Positions 22,226-35,976 are shown, numbered from the stretch's first letter. The stretch is DNA of 64,000 nt from Hirudinaria manillensis (GCA_034509925.1 CM067537.1:2536001-2600000), one strand, 5' to 3'. Made by a program: numbers and translations. Notes: a model not told the origin generated them from the sequence alone.

Positions 22226-22821
22226 GGAAATCTATAATAACGTTAACTAACGGTGCTTTTATTCTCTAAACATGTTGTAAACGTCAAATATTATATAAGT
22301 ATGCTTATTATGTCGAAGAGATTCTGTAAAACCTGTAATTTAAAAAAAATTCACAACGATAACTCTTCCACGCTCCGTTGCGAAAACTTAGAAAATCATT
22401 AAATCGTTGATGGAATCTCATGAAAATCAAATCTTATTCAATACTAATTGATTACTGTTTTGTGAACGCAATAGTGATGAAAGTTAAACGGTAATTTTTT
22501 TTAAACTCATAGTTTTAAGGACATCATTCCAGGTTCCAGCCGATGATGTTTTTTAACACCATCGAGTTAAGGAAACTTTCTCAGGCTCCTTTCGAGGGGA
22601 GGTACCTGAATTTTGTTGAGGAACCCAGTAATTTTTTTTAAATTAAAAGCTACGATGAGATTGGATATCTAGGGTGACTGATGGATTTTCCAGAAAGTTC
22701 CATGAAATATTATTGGTGAATGGGTACCTGAGGACTTTAACTCTCTGAACGATATATTTTATGATTACTGTAACTGTTACTACCTGTAACTAGAGTCACG
22801 TAAACCCAGCCTCGTTATTGC

Positions 22822-23494
22822 CAGTTGAGTCTGTCGGTACAGAGAAAAAACGTCGTGAACTGGGATCTGAGCAATCTGCCCTTTTCCCTCTTAGTATTGC
22901 TGGATGCCCTCGGCTCACTTGGATCCTTCAACCTCAGCACTCTCGTCCACTCAAATCTCAATATTTCCGACGAAAAATTGGAAATACTCAAGAAGGCCAA
23001 GACAAGACAGCCAGAAGTGCCAGAGGAATCAGGCAGTCAGAGGGTGACTGTTATTTGGAAAGACCTGGGAGGGTTTGCAAACTGCTCAACATCTGTATGA
23101 TTGAACATGCACATCCTTGGAGAGAGAAGCATCTCAAAATACTTGTTCTATCTGATAGAGTCTGCAACAGTTAACCACGATGTCAGATCAGTTTCTGAAG
23201 GTGGCATTCGAAACCCAACCGACACGGTCCACATGACGGTAGCAGAGGATATCATTGACAGCTGTGAAACTGAGGACTTGGTTGCAACGCTGCTATCAAC
23301 TCTGAGAGTCTCAGCGGGTCCACTGCTCTTTGGCTCCTGTTTCTCTGGCAGACATTGCATCGTGGTCAGCACTTATGAAGAAAGGCAGAGGAAGCAGCAC
23401 CTCACCTGAAATCCAAAAATGGTTTGAGCATTGCTTGCAACTACCACATTTCTCTGCTGCAGCAAAATTGCTTGATTCAGTGACCCCGATGTAA
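22822..23494 (+). pseudogene. AIMP2 (multisynthetase complex p38) intronless pseudogene
   Basis: About 670 bp without introns matches the C-terminal half of AIMP2, the scaffold of the multi-aminoacyl-tRNA synthetase complex. PFSLLVLLDALGSLGSFNLS, then VTVIWKDLGG, then ILGERSISKYLF follow the thioredoxin-like/GST-like region. Near the end, in another frame, SLADIASWSALM and PEIQKWFEHCLQLPHFSAAA match the GST-C segment, ending at TAA 23494. Breaks: TGA in frame at 23098-23100 and at least one frameshift between about 23190 and 23320. Lack of introns suggests a processed copy, or a single large exon of a decayed gene. The N-terminal half (coiled coil) was not found. Confidence 0.8.
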
Positions 23495-24066
23495 CTGATA
23501 ACTCTAAGCAGTGATTATTTCAATCACATGCTAATTTAATAATTATGTTTATTCCAGTGTTGAGTCGAGGACATCTATTAACACTCGGTCTGAACTTGCA
23601 TTGATTACCTCAAATAAAAATTTAAACTATCAAATTCCATCAGCTCTGACACCAAATCCCATAGCCAATCGCTTGACATTTCAGTGGTCCCAAAATCAAG
23701 AGTAGCAAACGATGACAGCACAGTCACTCATTGAGACAACAACACAACACGTTAGTTTCTCAAAATACCAACACGAGACAAATACATCTTCAGTCCAAAT
23801 ATAAAATAAATTTAAAATCGACATCGGAGGCGATTCCTAACGGCACGACAAGCGGCGCCGCCAGAACATCGAGTGAAGCCGCAGCCGTACCCGAACTCCT
23901 GGGAGTTTCTGATGTGTCGACGACTGCCTATCTACTCAAAGTAGAGTGGAGATTTGTTCACATAAAAATGGCGGGGGAGCGGTTGCTCCAAATGTACGTC
24001 GTGGTAAAAGGAAAAGTGAGAACAATGGTGTATAAAACTAAACAACAAGTTAACAGTGCCACCGCT

Positions 24067-25288
24067 TCAATGGTCGCCGGATTCCTCGACTGCCGCACCG
24101 GCCTGTGGCTTGTCGGTCCCCTTAGCCGTGGGCTCTGCCGCCTCGGGCGCGGAAGGAGTCGAGGACGCACTCAGGGTCTGCTCTGGACTCATTTTGTTGG
24201 CCTCCGTGGTGGAGACAGGTGAAGATGACGACTGCGGTGGAGCCTCTTTAGGTGGCGTGAGAGCTCCTTCTTTGGCTCTCTCCTTCAATTCTGTGTTGCC
24301 TTCAAAGTATTTTGTATTTTGATACGATACAATGGCAGATGATATTCAACAGATGCATTCGCCATGGACAAACGTTTTGACGAGATCAATGCCCGTCAAA
24401 GTCGTTGATGCTCACCTGCGGCACTGGAGGGTGTCTTGACCTCATCATCGAGCTTCATTCGCTTGGTCTTCATGCTCTCGTGGTGCTTCTTCTTCACTTC
24501 TCCTTCGTCCTCGCTGTCCGAGAATTCCTCGTCGCACGTGATCCTCTTGTCGCTGGCACGGACTGAAACGACGACGATGCGTGCGATTGAGCAAAGAAAT
24601 GGGATAGCAATGCAATCGAATCTAAATGCCATGGAGGTATTTCTGGATGCAGCATAACTAATTGTAACCACCTCCACCCAACATCAACGTGGGCATGTTG
24701 AACTTCCTCACGAACTCCACGCACTTTCCGTGACCCTTCAGGGAGAGGTTGAAGCAGCCGAGACGGTCCCCGGACAGGGAATCTGTTCCACACTGGAGGA
24801 CGATCGCGCTGGAACATCTCCATCACCTTGGACATCACCGGCTGGAAGACTTGCTACTAAGACTCGTCGTTGATTCCGTCCCTCAGTGGGAAGTTGATGG
24901 CGTAGTATTTTCCTTTTCCGGCTCCGATGTCCTAGAGGAAGGTTCGTACGTTAAGAAGATATTAATAATCATACTTGAGTTAAGTACTTGACGACCAGTG
25001 TGGTAATTTAAATAGGCTATGATATGATTACAGATGTATTTCGTGTGATAAAAAAGGCTCATAATTGGTCAAATAAGGTCAAAACCATTTCTAAATGGCC
25101 CTATTAACAATTTATTAACATAATTATTATAATAATAATCTTAAATGCAAAAACAATTCAACAAATGAATCACATTTAATAGCACAATTGTACAGAGTAC
25201 TAAACCTGAGATCACCATTACCAGGGAAGTACTCTCCATACTTGTGAAAGGACATTGTCATGACCATGTAAGTGGTATAAAATTCTTC
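24067..25288 (-). pseudogene. HDAC1/2-type histone deacetylase pseudogene (3' part)
   Basis: Exons in transcription order: 25206-25288 ([16 protein letters not shown]), about 24665-24931 ([30 protein letters not shown], then [20 protein letters not shown] and [10 protein letters not shown]), 24414-24562 (SDKRITCDEEFSDSEDEGE) and 24067-24310 (Ser/Thr/Pro/Ala-rich tail, stop at 24067). Class I HDACs remove acetyl groups from histone tails; SDKRI-C-EEFSDSE is typical of HDAC1/2. Breaks: two TAG codons in a row after GINDES; a loss of about 5 nt after MEMFQ shifting frame; a TAG right after GGGGYN; the exon for the NDYFEYFGPDF-type region missing; and a one-base mismatch at the 25206/24931 junction. 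The 5' exons with the active-site His residues are not in the window. Introns are retained. Confidence 0.88.
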
Positions 25289-26726
25289 CTAGAAATCAGA
25301 ATGGGAAGGACACAATACAGAAAATGTTTTCCCAATGCATAAATTTGAGGCTTAGAATTAGAAATTAATAGAAGTATCAAAGTAATAGGAACAAATCATA
25401 TTTAATTTGTTCACTCTAGTAAGAACCTATATTTCATGTTTGAATATCTATACTATAAATTATTTATGGTTATAACTTAATTTGGTCATATTTGACCATT
25501 ATGTCACTTTTTAACTCAACTTTGTTTGTTTGTACTTATCAAAGAATGATAAACATAAGAAGAAACCTGGCTCTAAGGCCTATCCAGATCTTCTAGAGGT
25601 AATTGGAAAGGCATTAAGTTGTTCCCAACGAAACTGCTTGAGAACTGAAAAATAGAAATGGCAGTTAAGAAAATCATTTTCAAATAAAATTGACGTAAAA
25701 TCTCGATATTTAATAAAATAACTCAATAAATTTTAAAAATTATATGTATTGTCTGATTATTACATCAATATATACATAGCTTAATTTTATCTCAGTTTAT
25801 ATATAACAACAACAAAAATGACTTCTCACCGCCGAAAACAGAAAAGTTCGTCTGTCGTGGCTAAAGTACAAATATTTTCGAAAAAATTGAGCCTGATTTA
25901 AAAAAAATTTCTATAAATAGGGTGAGTTAAATTTATTTATTTTTTTTTTGTTCTAAAAATCCAATGCATTTCGCCCACTCTCCCCTAGTCAAATAATTTT
26001 AATACTAAATTTTGTTTTAAAAGTTATTATAATATAAAAAAAGTAAATAATTTCTAGTTAATTAAACTCTAGGTTTAAAATCTTGTCACCAAAAATTAAG
26101 AATTTATATCGGCAGACGAATCCTTGCCCAAGAACGAGAATTGTAAGGCCTCGGCCATGTTGGGTCACGTTGCTCGATGAATTACATTTAAGAGGAGGGA
26201 TTTTCTACTTTTGAAAATGAAAATAAGGAAATTGAGATTGTTAATCAAGTTGGGAATATCGGTATTCCCGATCGATAAGCCCTCTCTATTATCGCTCACA
26301 ACAATGGAGCAACCATAGCTCCACCCCCCATACATAATTTATTAATGTAGCTCCTCCTCCTGCTAATTTGTAAAAAAAAAATTGCATATATTTTCTTTAA
26401 AAATATATTATTATATTTAAAAATATACGTTCAATATTTTAAAAATACTCAATCAAATTAAAATCAAGTAAAACAACGCGTAGCTCGGCTAAAGTGAACA
26501 ATGACAAAAATTGCGCGGGAGCTGACCGTCCAATCAGAGGCTTCTGGAAAATATGACTTTATTAGTTATTTCTCCACCCATCAAATTCCACATAAAGTAA
26601 AGCATATTTATATACAAAAACGCTCTTGCCGATAGTACGACAGTACGTGCTTCCAGGTAAGAAAAACTTAGATAATTCTGTAAATCAGTGGAATAAACGA
26701 ATTAACTTTTAATTTCCTTTTAATAG
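25289..26726. other. AT-rich intergenic stretch
   Basis: No HDAC exons upstream of 25288 and no other gene were recognised. A TATTTATATACAAA sequence near 26607 and a CTTCCAG|GTAAG donor at 26655 suggest the promoter and first non-coding exon of the next gene. Confidence 0.45.
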
Positions 26727-27053
26727 GCACTACTGCTGAGTTCAGCAGGAATGTGTCATCGCTCCTTCGACTGAATACGAGTGACTCTGTGGCTTTCACG
26801 AAATCATTGGAAGAAGAAGATAAAGCATTTTCTGAGAGCTTCTCGTCTGGCACCAAGCCTTTGTCATCAAATGCAAGACCAAGCGGCCTGAGAAAAAGTT
26901 CAGGTGCGGGATCTGCAATGCGGATAATATTTTATTCTAAAACAAATAAAGGACTGCAATATTACTATTTTAGGTTTGCCTGCACCAAAGGAAGAACCCA
27001 AACCGGATGAATTTGATTATAACGGTTTCTCAGAGGAATGGACCTGCGATTAG
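26727..27053 (+). CDS. 3' exons of an unrecognised small gene
   Basis: Two exons with matching phases: 26727-26903 and 26974-27053, stop TAG at 27051-27053. A splice acceptor TTTTAATAG precedes the first, and a 5' exon ending at 26655 is possible. The first encodes a Ser-rich, charged segment (LNTSDSVAFTKSLEEEDKAF) and the second a Pro/Glu-rich linker ending DEFDYNGFSEEWTCD. The product looks short and mostly disordered, with a conserved-looking acidic-aromatic C-terminus. I cannot name the family. Confidence 0.5.
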
Positions 27054-27737
27054 TGCCGAAGATTGGCAGTGCTTGGGTGTCCACGTACTCGCCAAAGGAT
27101 ATGATTTGTTGGACTCGTTTTTTTAGACTGTGATGGTTTTTTTCTAAATTCAGCTTTACTGATTTTGTTCCGAAAATTCTGAATTGTAAAATCTGAAAAT
27201 ACTTTCCTTGAAAACAGCTGAGACAAACTGATTTTTTGAGCTTTGAAATCAAGTATTGGGGCCAGCTTTAACTCTCAGGTGCGCGGTGGGGAACTCGCGC
27301 GGTATTTGCACAGTATCTCGGTTTTGTATCGGAATATGTGTACACCACCCGGACCCTTTGATGGAGTGACAGATTCTTTAAATTAAACGTACTATTTCGT
27401 TAAATTCACATTTAAATATGGTCCAAGAGGCATTCCTCTAGGTGATTCGCGCTCTGCTATATTGTGATTAAATTTAAAAAAAATATCAGTATAATTGTCG
27501 ACTGTTACACAGTTCATATTACTTAATCAATTTTGTAGATGTTTAACACTTAAAGAAAGATATGGTATACATGCATTGATGCATTAAGTAAAAGAATTTT
27601 TTGAAACAAATTCAATGTTTCTACTGCTAGTCTTTTAATAAGTTTAATCTGTAAATCTATCGCCAAACGGGCTTTTTTTTCTTCGCCATTAATGTTTACG
27701 TCTTGTACTTTGTTTACAGTTGGGGCGATATTTAGAA
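27054..27737. other. Spacer before TSR2
   Basis: No exon recognised. An AG at 27720 (TGTTTACAG) could end an intron in the TSR2 5' UTR. Confidence 0.4.
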
Positions 27738-28875
27738 ATGAACACACCGAAGGAATGCCATTTAGAATGCATAAAGTCTATCATAAATAGTTGGGGAGAG
27801 TTTCAGGTAGCTGATTTAATTTGAACTCTAGCCATGCAGTTGTATCTAGCAAAGTTTGTTCTATGATTAGGCATACTGCATCTTTTGTACCCTAAACTAG
27901 TTTTTTTAATTATAAGATACCGATGTAATTTAGTATTCTTACATGCCTGGAATCACTGGTTTTAATTATGACATCTTCACACAACCTGAACTACGAAACA
28001 TTTTCTTTAATGTCAGATTATTGCAATACTGACACATATTAATAAGTTATTTGGAAACATAGGGGATGGTGGCTCAATGTTGTGCCGGAGCAAGCTCTAA
28101 AGAAAAAGCAGCATGGCTGCCAACAGCAATTTTTGAATGGATTTGGCATCCTAAGAACAGTTGGTTGCTTCTATACACTTTTGTTTGTTCTTGTCAGCAC
28201 AAAACTGGACACCATACTCTCATTTTTAGGTGATGCTGATGCTTGTGAGTTGGAAGACATTTTTGACGATATCCTGAACGCTGAATTTAATCTCCAAATT
28301 TCAGACGACTCAGTTATTCAGGTTAACTATCTTTACTGACTATGATTGGTGGATTTTACTGCAATTCAATTTTTTTACCAAATATTTCTGGGTCCTTTCC
28401 TCCAGGTGTGCAACAAAATTCTTGACGCTCGGGCCCTCTGTCTTCGTGGAAGATGGGATGAAGCCAAACAAAACTACTGCACTGCCCCCAAAGTCTTGCC
28501 TTCCTTTGTAAGAGAAAATACTGAAAGCTCCAGCGAAGATGAAGACGACGACGAAGAGGTTAGAAAAACATCAGCCATTGTACAATCACTACTTAATAAC
28601 AGAGAAATGCTATTCTTTTTCAAACACAAATTAAACACAATCTTAAATTCTACACAATAAAAACTTTCTTAAAAAGGACATGGAGGTCGAAGAGCCACCG
28701 CAATTGGTTTCAGCAACCGAAAAAAACCAAGAGAAAAAGGGTACCTTTCGAGGTTTTGCAATCTTAATTTTAAACCGACTTAACATGTCCATGTTTTCCA
28801 TCTCCAGATGTCAAGCCAAAAGTCGACGAAGACGGATGGGAGACGGTGTCGAGCAGAAAGACGAAGCAGAAATAA
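27738..28875 (+). CDS. TSR2: TSR2, pre-rRNA processing protein / eS26 chaperone
   Basis: Six exons with consistent phases: 27738-27806, 28063-28159, 28230-28321, 28406-28558, 28677-28740 and 28808-28875, giving 180 residues (human about 191). TSR2 escorts ribosomal protein eS26 and releases it into the 40S subunit. Visible landmarks: an N-terminal helix with W, SSKEKAAWL matching the family's QEKAKWL, ELEDIFDDILNAEFN matching the helix before the conserved NEF, an acidic SSSEDEDDDEE run, and the C-terminal VDEDGWETVSSRK corresponding to VEDGWTIV-RRK. No lesions were found. An AATAAA overlaps the stop region at 28870, with another signal at 28935. The gene converges with ILK, whose stop is 1.0 kb downstream on the other strand. 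Confidence 0.92.
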
Positions 28876-29027
28876 AATTTTAATGCCTCCTTTTTAAAGC
28901 ATTGTTAAGCATTTTAGGTTTTATGTACAACAATGATAATAAAAGTCCTACGTGTGAAGTTAATCATACAATATAATAATCATATAATATAATAAAGTTA
29001 ACAGCTGCAGAGGGGATTAGTTAGTTA

Positions 29028-32000
29028 TGGTTGCATAAAATAAATTAGATATTTTGACGAGTATTCCTGTTCTTATTAAAACCCAAGATTGCTGTTCAGA
29101 TTAAGATTGTTGTTTGACAGATTAAAAGCTAAAAGAAATTCTGTATAAAAAAAGTCTCAGCTGCATGGTTAATTCCACATTCACACGTTATATCTTTATC
29201 CAAACTTGCCTAAAATTATATTTCATAATTTATTATAATTATATATTATAATTCCTAAAGGAATTTCATAATTATAATTATGTAAAGAAAGTAGACGACT
29301 TAACTTGATTAAAACACATTCAATCGAGTGGCGATAAATACTTTTTACGAATCGAAAATTGTCGACAGGATCGTAAAAAAAAAGCTAAGGTGAACGCAAA
29401 CAAAAAAAGTGCTAATACTCTGGGAAAGAAGGGTTGCGTGTGGCATGTACGGCCAATTAAGGTCACTTTATGTGGCAACTGACGTCCCTTTCTTATCAAG
29501 CGTGTGAGCGTCAATAAGATTTCAAATAAATAGACGACGAATGATTGACGAAAACAGCTGTAATAGGTTATAGAAAAGCCACTAAAAACACGTATTTAAC
29601 AACAAGATTCCTTTGGGTCTGCAGAGTGCCTCTATATGTATATATATATATACGGGCCAGGAGAAGAGGAAAGCTTAAAGAGGAGGCCGAAATAGATTTC
29701 TAAAATTAGAAGAAGAAAAAAAACTGATTTGAAACACGATGACATTGATTCTTCAACAGACAGTGGAGACTTAAAGACTAAAAAAGCTGCGTGTGGAGAG
29801 AAATATGGAAAGAGTTCCCGGAAAAATATATGGAGGTCGCTTCAAACGCTGTGAATCATCACAGCTGATGATGATGATCATGATAATGGTGATGATGATG
29901 ATAGCAGAATTGATTCAAGAGCCAGAAGTCTTCATCTTGTTGAGGATGGGAATGATCATGTCAAAGCGCGGCCTTTTCCCTGGCTCTTCGTTCATGCAGA
30001 TCTTGATCAACTTCGACATGTGGGCTGAAATTCCAGGCGGAGTTCGAACCCTCAGTCCCTCTAAGGCGATCTGGAAAGCACATGAGATAAAAGACTGTGC
30101 AGACTATAAAAACACCCAACCTTGGATTTGATATTCATAGTATCCAATATGTGGCATGAATATTAATGAATACATAAATAAATAAAATGGATGCACAGTA
30201 CATACAACACATAACACACAATTCGTAATGAAATCGCATTCGTTGCAGAATTCATGGTTTCAATATTAATATTCATGAAGTAATCAGAGCCAGGAAGCAG
30301 AGGAAAGCACGTCTGACCTTCATTCCTGCCTCCATTGGCGAAAGGTCAGCAAATGGAACCTCCCTGGTCTGAAGTTCCCACAGGACGATGGCATAGCTCC
30401 ACATGTCCGCCGATCGCTGGTTGATCTCCGACGTGGGCTTCTGGAGAGCTGGAAAAGAAGGAGAGAGATATATTATCACGATATATATACATATATACAG
30501 ATATTATTACTACTAATAATAATAATATTGCTAATAAATTATATATACACAGATATTATTACTACTAATAATAATATTGCTAATAAATTATGGCATTTAA
30601 AAACATCACACAAATATTAATTAACACAATTAGTTTAATATTTAATAATGTTATGATAATGAGCTAATAATAATAATAATGTTAATTTCAATGTCAATCA
30701 TCCTACCTTCTGGGGCCAACCATCCTGGGCTCATTTCCCTCCCCTTTTGGTGGAACGAGAATTTGTAATCGGCCATGTTTATTCTGGCCGTGAAGTCCTC
30801 ATCTATCTAAAAATAGAAATTTATTAATTAATAACATTAACATAATGTTGGTCATAATGAATATGTATTAATATGTAATTGCAAACATATTAATGCCGTG
30901 CACTAAACAACAAACATCCAATGATGAAATCTGTGGTATTGTTAGCTTAAAGGAAATCACCATCATCATCATCATTATCACCATCATCATCACCACCATG
31001 TTTCCTTACCATGATGTGCTTGCTGTTGAGGTGCAGGTTGGGAATGAGTGGTTCCATGGTGTGCAGGAATTCCATGCCTCGTGCAATGTCGAGTGCCAGT
31101 TTAAGGCACTGGTTCTGATCCAGAACGATGCCTGAATTAGGCAAAGGTAAAGGTAATTTAATAGGTAAGGTAATAAATAAATAATTAAATGTAATAAATT
31201 AATTAATGAATTTAAAGACAACATGCGATGAAAACTTGTAGGCATTTTCAACGCACCACAGCAGAGATTAAAGCAACATTGCATTGTTGTTGTTATTATT
31301 ATTATTGCTGCTGTTGTCGTCATTTTGAGAAACGCTTTTGGATCTTTCCAGAAAGATGCTAACCCGACTCAACGTGGAGGAGGTCATACAATGACCCCAG
31401 GGGCATGTACTGGCTGATTATTACGAGGTTCGGGGGCTGATTGCAGGCACCAAGGACGGGCAGGATGTTTGGGTGGTTGAATATTCTGGAATAAAATAGA
31501 ATAAACAACAGTCAGTGTTTCAGTCAAACAAACAAACAAAATCACTTCTAAAGGTGTGAATGTATCTCACAACTAATAAACTAAACAAGACAAAACCATT
31601 TGTTGAAGTAGTTACACACAATAGCAATAATAATAATAATAAAGCCGAGAATAAGGAAAAATGTGTATAATAATAATAATAATAATTATATATTATTTTA
31701 TATTATTAATTATTTATTATATTAATTTTGAACGTCACCTCCAACCTCGCTTAACATTTAACAATGATTTAACGTAATTTTGGATTGCCAAAAAGGATGG
31801 AATGAACGGATGAACGAAGGAAGAAAGAAAGCTCCACCTGAGCCTCGGATATTCCTCCTTGAAATCCCTCGAGATGCGAACCGTGCACTCCCTGATGTTC
31901 AGAATCTTGGCCACGATGTCACTGTTTTGCCAGGAACCTCTCCATAACTTCCCATCAACAACAATCATCATCAACATTATTATTACAATAATATTTATTG

Positions 32001-33740
32001 TTATAATATTATCATTAATATTATCATTATTATTATTTACAAACTTATAAAATATAAATAATCGGTTTAAAATCATCATGACCAGTATTATTATTAATAC
32101 CATAATCATTATCAGTTAAAAAATAATAAAAACAGATATCAGTTTTTCTAATGCTCAAACATTCCTATCAGCACCTCCTAGAAGAAAATACAAGACGAAT
32201 ACAACACCCTTCATCCAATTCGAGTCTCAACCCACTCATTCAATCAATCGAGTGACCTCTGACCTCTGCCGAGTGGTTTGATGCGATCCTGCTCTGAATG
32301 CTCAGGTTGTCGAGGTCGATGCCAGAATGTCTTGAAAGAGTTGCATCCTCTGAAAACAAACAAAAAGTAAATCATTGACTGGAGTTCAACTCTTTGGAAA
32401 AAAAAATCTGCTGCTAAGGTATAGAATGCTTCATGTTCATGAATTCCAAGTTATAGGCTCATAGCCATGAAAATTAAAAATAAATAATTATATATAATAA
32501 ATAAATATGGAATATAAAATATTATACCTAATTTACTCAGAAATATAAATAATATATATGCATTTATATGTATATTTATTTATAAAATCATCTGATATTT
32601 AACCAAAGATCAAAGACAGATGCAACGTGAGATCCTTGCAATCGTTTGAAATGATGTCTCACGTCCACAACTCAACAACAACATCCCCAACTCAACAACA
32701 ACATCCCCAACTCAACAACAACATCCCCAATTCAACAACAACATCCCCAACTCAACAACAACATCCCCAACTCAACGACAACAACCCCAATTCAACAACA
32801 ACTACTCACTACTCCTGGTCTTGTAGCCCAACCAACTCCTGTCCTTAAAACCAACCCTCTGCAAATCTTGACCCATAACCATAGCTTTCTCTGGAACGAA
32901 AAAGTTATGAGAGAAAGAGTAGAAATAAGTTAAGCATGCAGTCATTAACCAGTGATTAATAAACAAGAAGTACAAAAGGTTATAATAATAATAATAATAA
33001 TAATTGGTTAGGCCAATTAGACCTCAACGAATATCAATTAGCGTAGTTTGTCATGAGGGGTTGCAATAGATGATAATTGAGCTTTCCCATATCTTTATTT
33101 TAATGAAAAATGAACATCATCATCATCACCACCATCAACATCATCACCACCACCACCATAAACATCATCATCATCAAACCCATCAAGTCTTTGGCGAGGG
33201 TCGGTTTCGCTTTTTCGACGGGGGTTTCACCAAATTTGTTCTCCACGTTTACTGGAGCATTGTTCTTAACCAGCTCCTATAATAATAATAATAATAATAA
33301 TAATGATGATGATGATTGACTGATGACAATGATGATAACAACAACAACAATAATGATAATAATAATAATAATAAAATTTTTTCGGTAAATTTTTGTTAGG
33401 ACACAGATGTCTACTCCTTACAATACATGTCAAAGAATTAAAAATTTATATCTAAATAACAACAAAAGTGAAAATAATAATAATAATAGTAATAATAATA
33501 ATAACAACAATAATAATAATAGTGTCATAAAAATATGAAACCATAATAAAAATTATTTCATTTGCGACCTCCGCGACTTTCTCAAAGTTCCAGAAGCAGG
33601 CGTAGTGGAGGGGGGTGTTTCCATGCTCATTGGCCACACCTACGTTGGCTTTGTTCTGGAGAAGCTGATAATAAACAACAATAAATAACATTAATAATAA
33701 ATAATAACAATACTAATAAAATAATAATGATAATAATAAT
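29028..33740. repeat. Segmental duplication, right copy
   Basis: Partner of 1-6540, in the same orientation about 29 kb away. It begins TATGGTTGCATAAAATAAAT (compare base 1). The duplicate covers ILK exons 3 to 12 and about 0.9 kb of 3' flank. Microsatellites in it are generally shorter than in the left copy. Confidence 0.9.
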
Positions 33741-34757
33741 AAAAACAATAATAATAATAATAATGATAAATAAAATCAATAACAGACAACTATTATCAAA
33801 TCAATAAATTAATAACAATAATGGATATTAATAATAAACAATAACAAAAATAACAATAAACAAAATCAATAAAATCATTAATAGCAACCAGCAGTTAAAT
33901 TTAGAACAAAATTGTGAAGATACCATTCAAGACAAAAGCATATTATAATTATATTCAAAAAACACAATAACCAGAGTAATGTCTGGAAATAATTCACTGA
34001 ACGTCCATAATAATTAACTAGCAACTAACACATTTATCAGCTAACCATTTGGACGATGTCCAGGTGACCGTGAGCGGCCGCCAGATGGAGTGCAGTGTCG
34101 TCCCCCATGTTTGTGGCGTTGACCCTGACGCCTCTGTTCAGCAACATCTCCACTATGTTCGTCTTTCCTTCCATGGCTGCCCAGTGCAGAAGGCTAAATC
34201 TATGGTCATCCCTAGGAATTGCAAAAGGGACATTGAGATGTTGGGTATGTTTTGGTACTGACATGTTTATAGCATTATGGGGCATGTCTTGTTTATCACA
34301 CCTGTTGCAAGTTGTGGTATTGCTAGCTTGTTTGTATAATTCATATAATTTTTGCTTTTTAGTATCACATAGAGGAGCATGGCCTTATAAGGTGACATTT
34401 CCGAACAATATATAAACATTAATGATGACATGAACTGAACAACATTCAATAGTGAAATCCATGATATTAGTTTCAATGACTTATGTTTTTTTAACAAAAA
34501 AGAGTGATAAATTCATACAAATTATTACTTTAAAAACAAAAACCAAGTTTAAAAAACGTTGCAAAAGTGACTTTCTTAATTAAATAAAAATAAATTATAA
34601 AACAAGAATTTTATGAATCTTGCATTCATATCTGGAGACTAATGCTTGCTAGTGGAAAAGAAACTAACCCTTGGTTGAGATCATTTTCAGTGTTGTCAAG
34701 CCATATCCTCACTTGAAATGCATTGCCATCCCTAACCAAACTAAAAATGTCATCCAT
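29915..34757 (-). CDS. ILK: Integrin-linked pseudokinase ILK, complete
   Basis: Twelve exons in phase: 34669-34757, 34046-34211, 33569-33664, 33180-33276, 32810-32890, 32264-32349, 31838-31947, 31364-31485, 31010-31131, 30707-30806, 30318-30448 and 29915-30070. They total 1356 nt and 451 residues, one less than human ILK. ILK joins integrin beta tails to PINCH and parvin at focal adhesions. Start MDDIF and NTENDLNQG match the family. Ankyrin repeats occupy about residues 30-175 ([40 protein letters not shown]). The pseudokinase lobe follows ([35 protein letters not shown] replacing [29 protein letters not shown]). All splice sites are GT..AG except that some polypyrimidine tracts are weak (before LWRGSW). 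It is the functional member of the pair. Confidence 0.94.
32670..32800. repeat. 20-bp minisatellite
   Basis: About seven head-to-tail units of AACAACAACATCCCCAACTC, next to the ILK linker exon. The left copy has only three to four units (5545-5610). Confidence 0.85.
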
Positions 34758-35976
34758 AGTTCCCTACCTAAAATGATTCCATCCATTGAGTAGGAATAAA
34801 TTGTGTAAATTTCTTAATTGTTCGAACTCTATAAATAATACATCTTTGTTATTGCATGCATTCATTTTAAAATTTGATGGATTTTTGGGAAGATTTGTCA
34901 AGTTTAAATTAACAATCGATTTTCTACATATTTCAAGAAGGATCAAGTAATAATTATATAATAAAGCTTATCAGCAGAAAAACGCACAATATTCCATTGC
35001 AGTTGTTCATAAAATATCGTATTAAATCAAAATATAGCGTAAAATTTTTATATAAATCGAATAAGACCATCGCAAGGCAAATAAAAACAGTTTTATGAAA
35101 AAAATTCATCCGTGCATACATTCACACAAGCTTGAAACGAACAAAATGAATCAGCCACAATTCGTATGATATTAAAAAAATTATCCAACCTGGTCAATTC
35201 ACAAAAATAACCCAAAACTCGAAAATAAACACATTAAATTCCGGTTGAGAAGCTGCTGAAATGTTGCTGGGATGAAATAGTAATGTGCATGCTAAATTCA
35301 CTTTTTTTGTTTTCTCGACATTTTAAAAATTTAACTCGGGAAAAAACTCAATAAAACACTTTTTATTGAAAAATAGTAAATTTTGGGGATGTTATCACAA
35401 TTTTTTTTTATAGCCAAAGTATCAATTTTATGATTTCAAAATAAAGCTATTTTTATTGATACCTTTGAATGGACCATCAATATTCTCACAAACTAAAAAC
35501 AGTCTTTAATTGTTACTGCATTACAGACACCAATTTGACGAAAATTCCCGCGAATCACTTGCGACAAAACGTTGGGTAACACAAAGGTTTTCAAATACTT
35601 TAAAATGAATTAACATTAAGTTTGATTCCGATTGACGGAGATTTTTATTTTCTATAAAACTACCAATTAATATGTCGAAGAAGTCAAGATAAAGCAATCA
35701 CGACCCCTTAGCCATCAGATTTTAGTACCACGTTTGCCATTAAAAGGTTCTCCTGTTAAAATACGGATGATTTAAAGGTTAATTTAACAAATACAAATTT
35801 CAATACATCTGATAATATTTTAGCAAACATTTATGACAGACACTATTACAGCATCTTCAATTCCACGAGTTTTATTTCACAATTAATGTAATAATCGTAC
35901 TTCATTTTTTTAGGCGAGACGTCACAACCTCTTATAAACATCCATCGACCGAATAATAAACATGTGACTGTAAACA
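34758..35976. other. Bidirectional spacer between ILK and the lectin-WSC gene
   Basis: The two genes diverge from this 1.2-kb AT-rich region, which must hold both promoters. No TATA box or other specific site could be assigned and no extra exon was recognised. Confidence 0.5.

Noticed and set aside
23731-24222. 163-codon plus-strand frame between AIMP2 and HDAC pseudogenes
   Set aside because: Overlaps the HDAC tail exon on the other strand, has no recognisable motif and no matching splice context.
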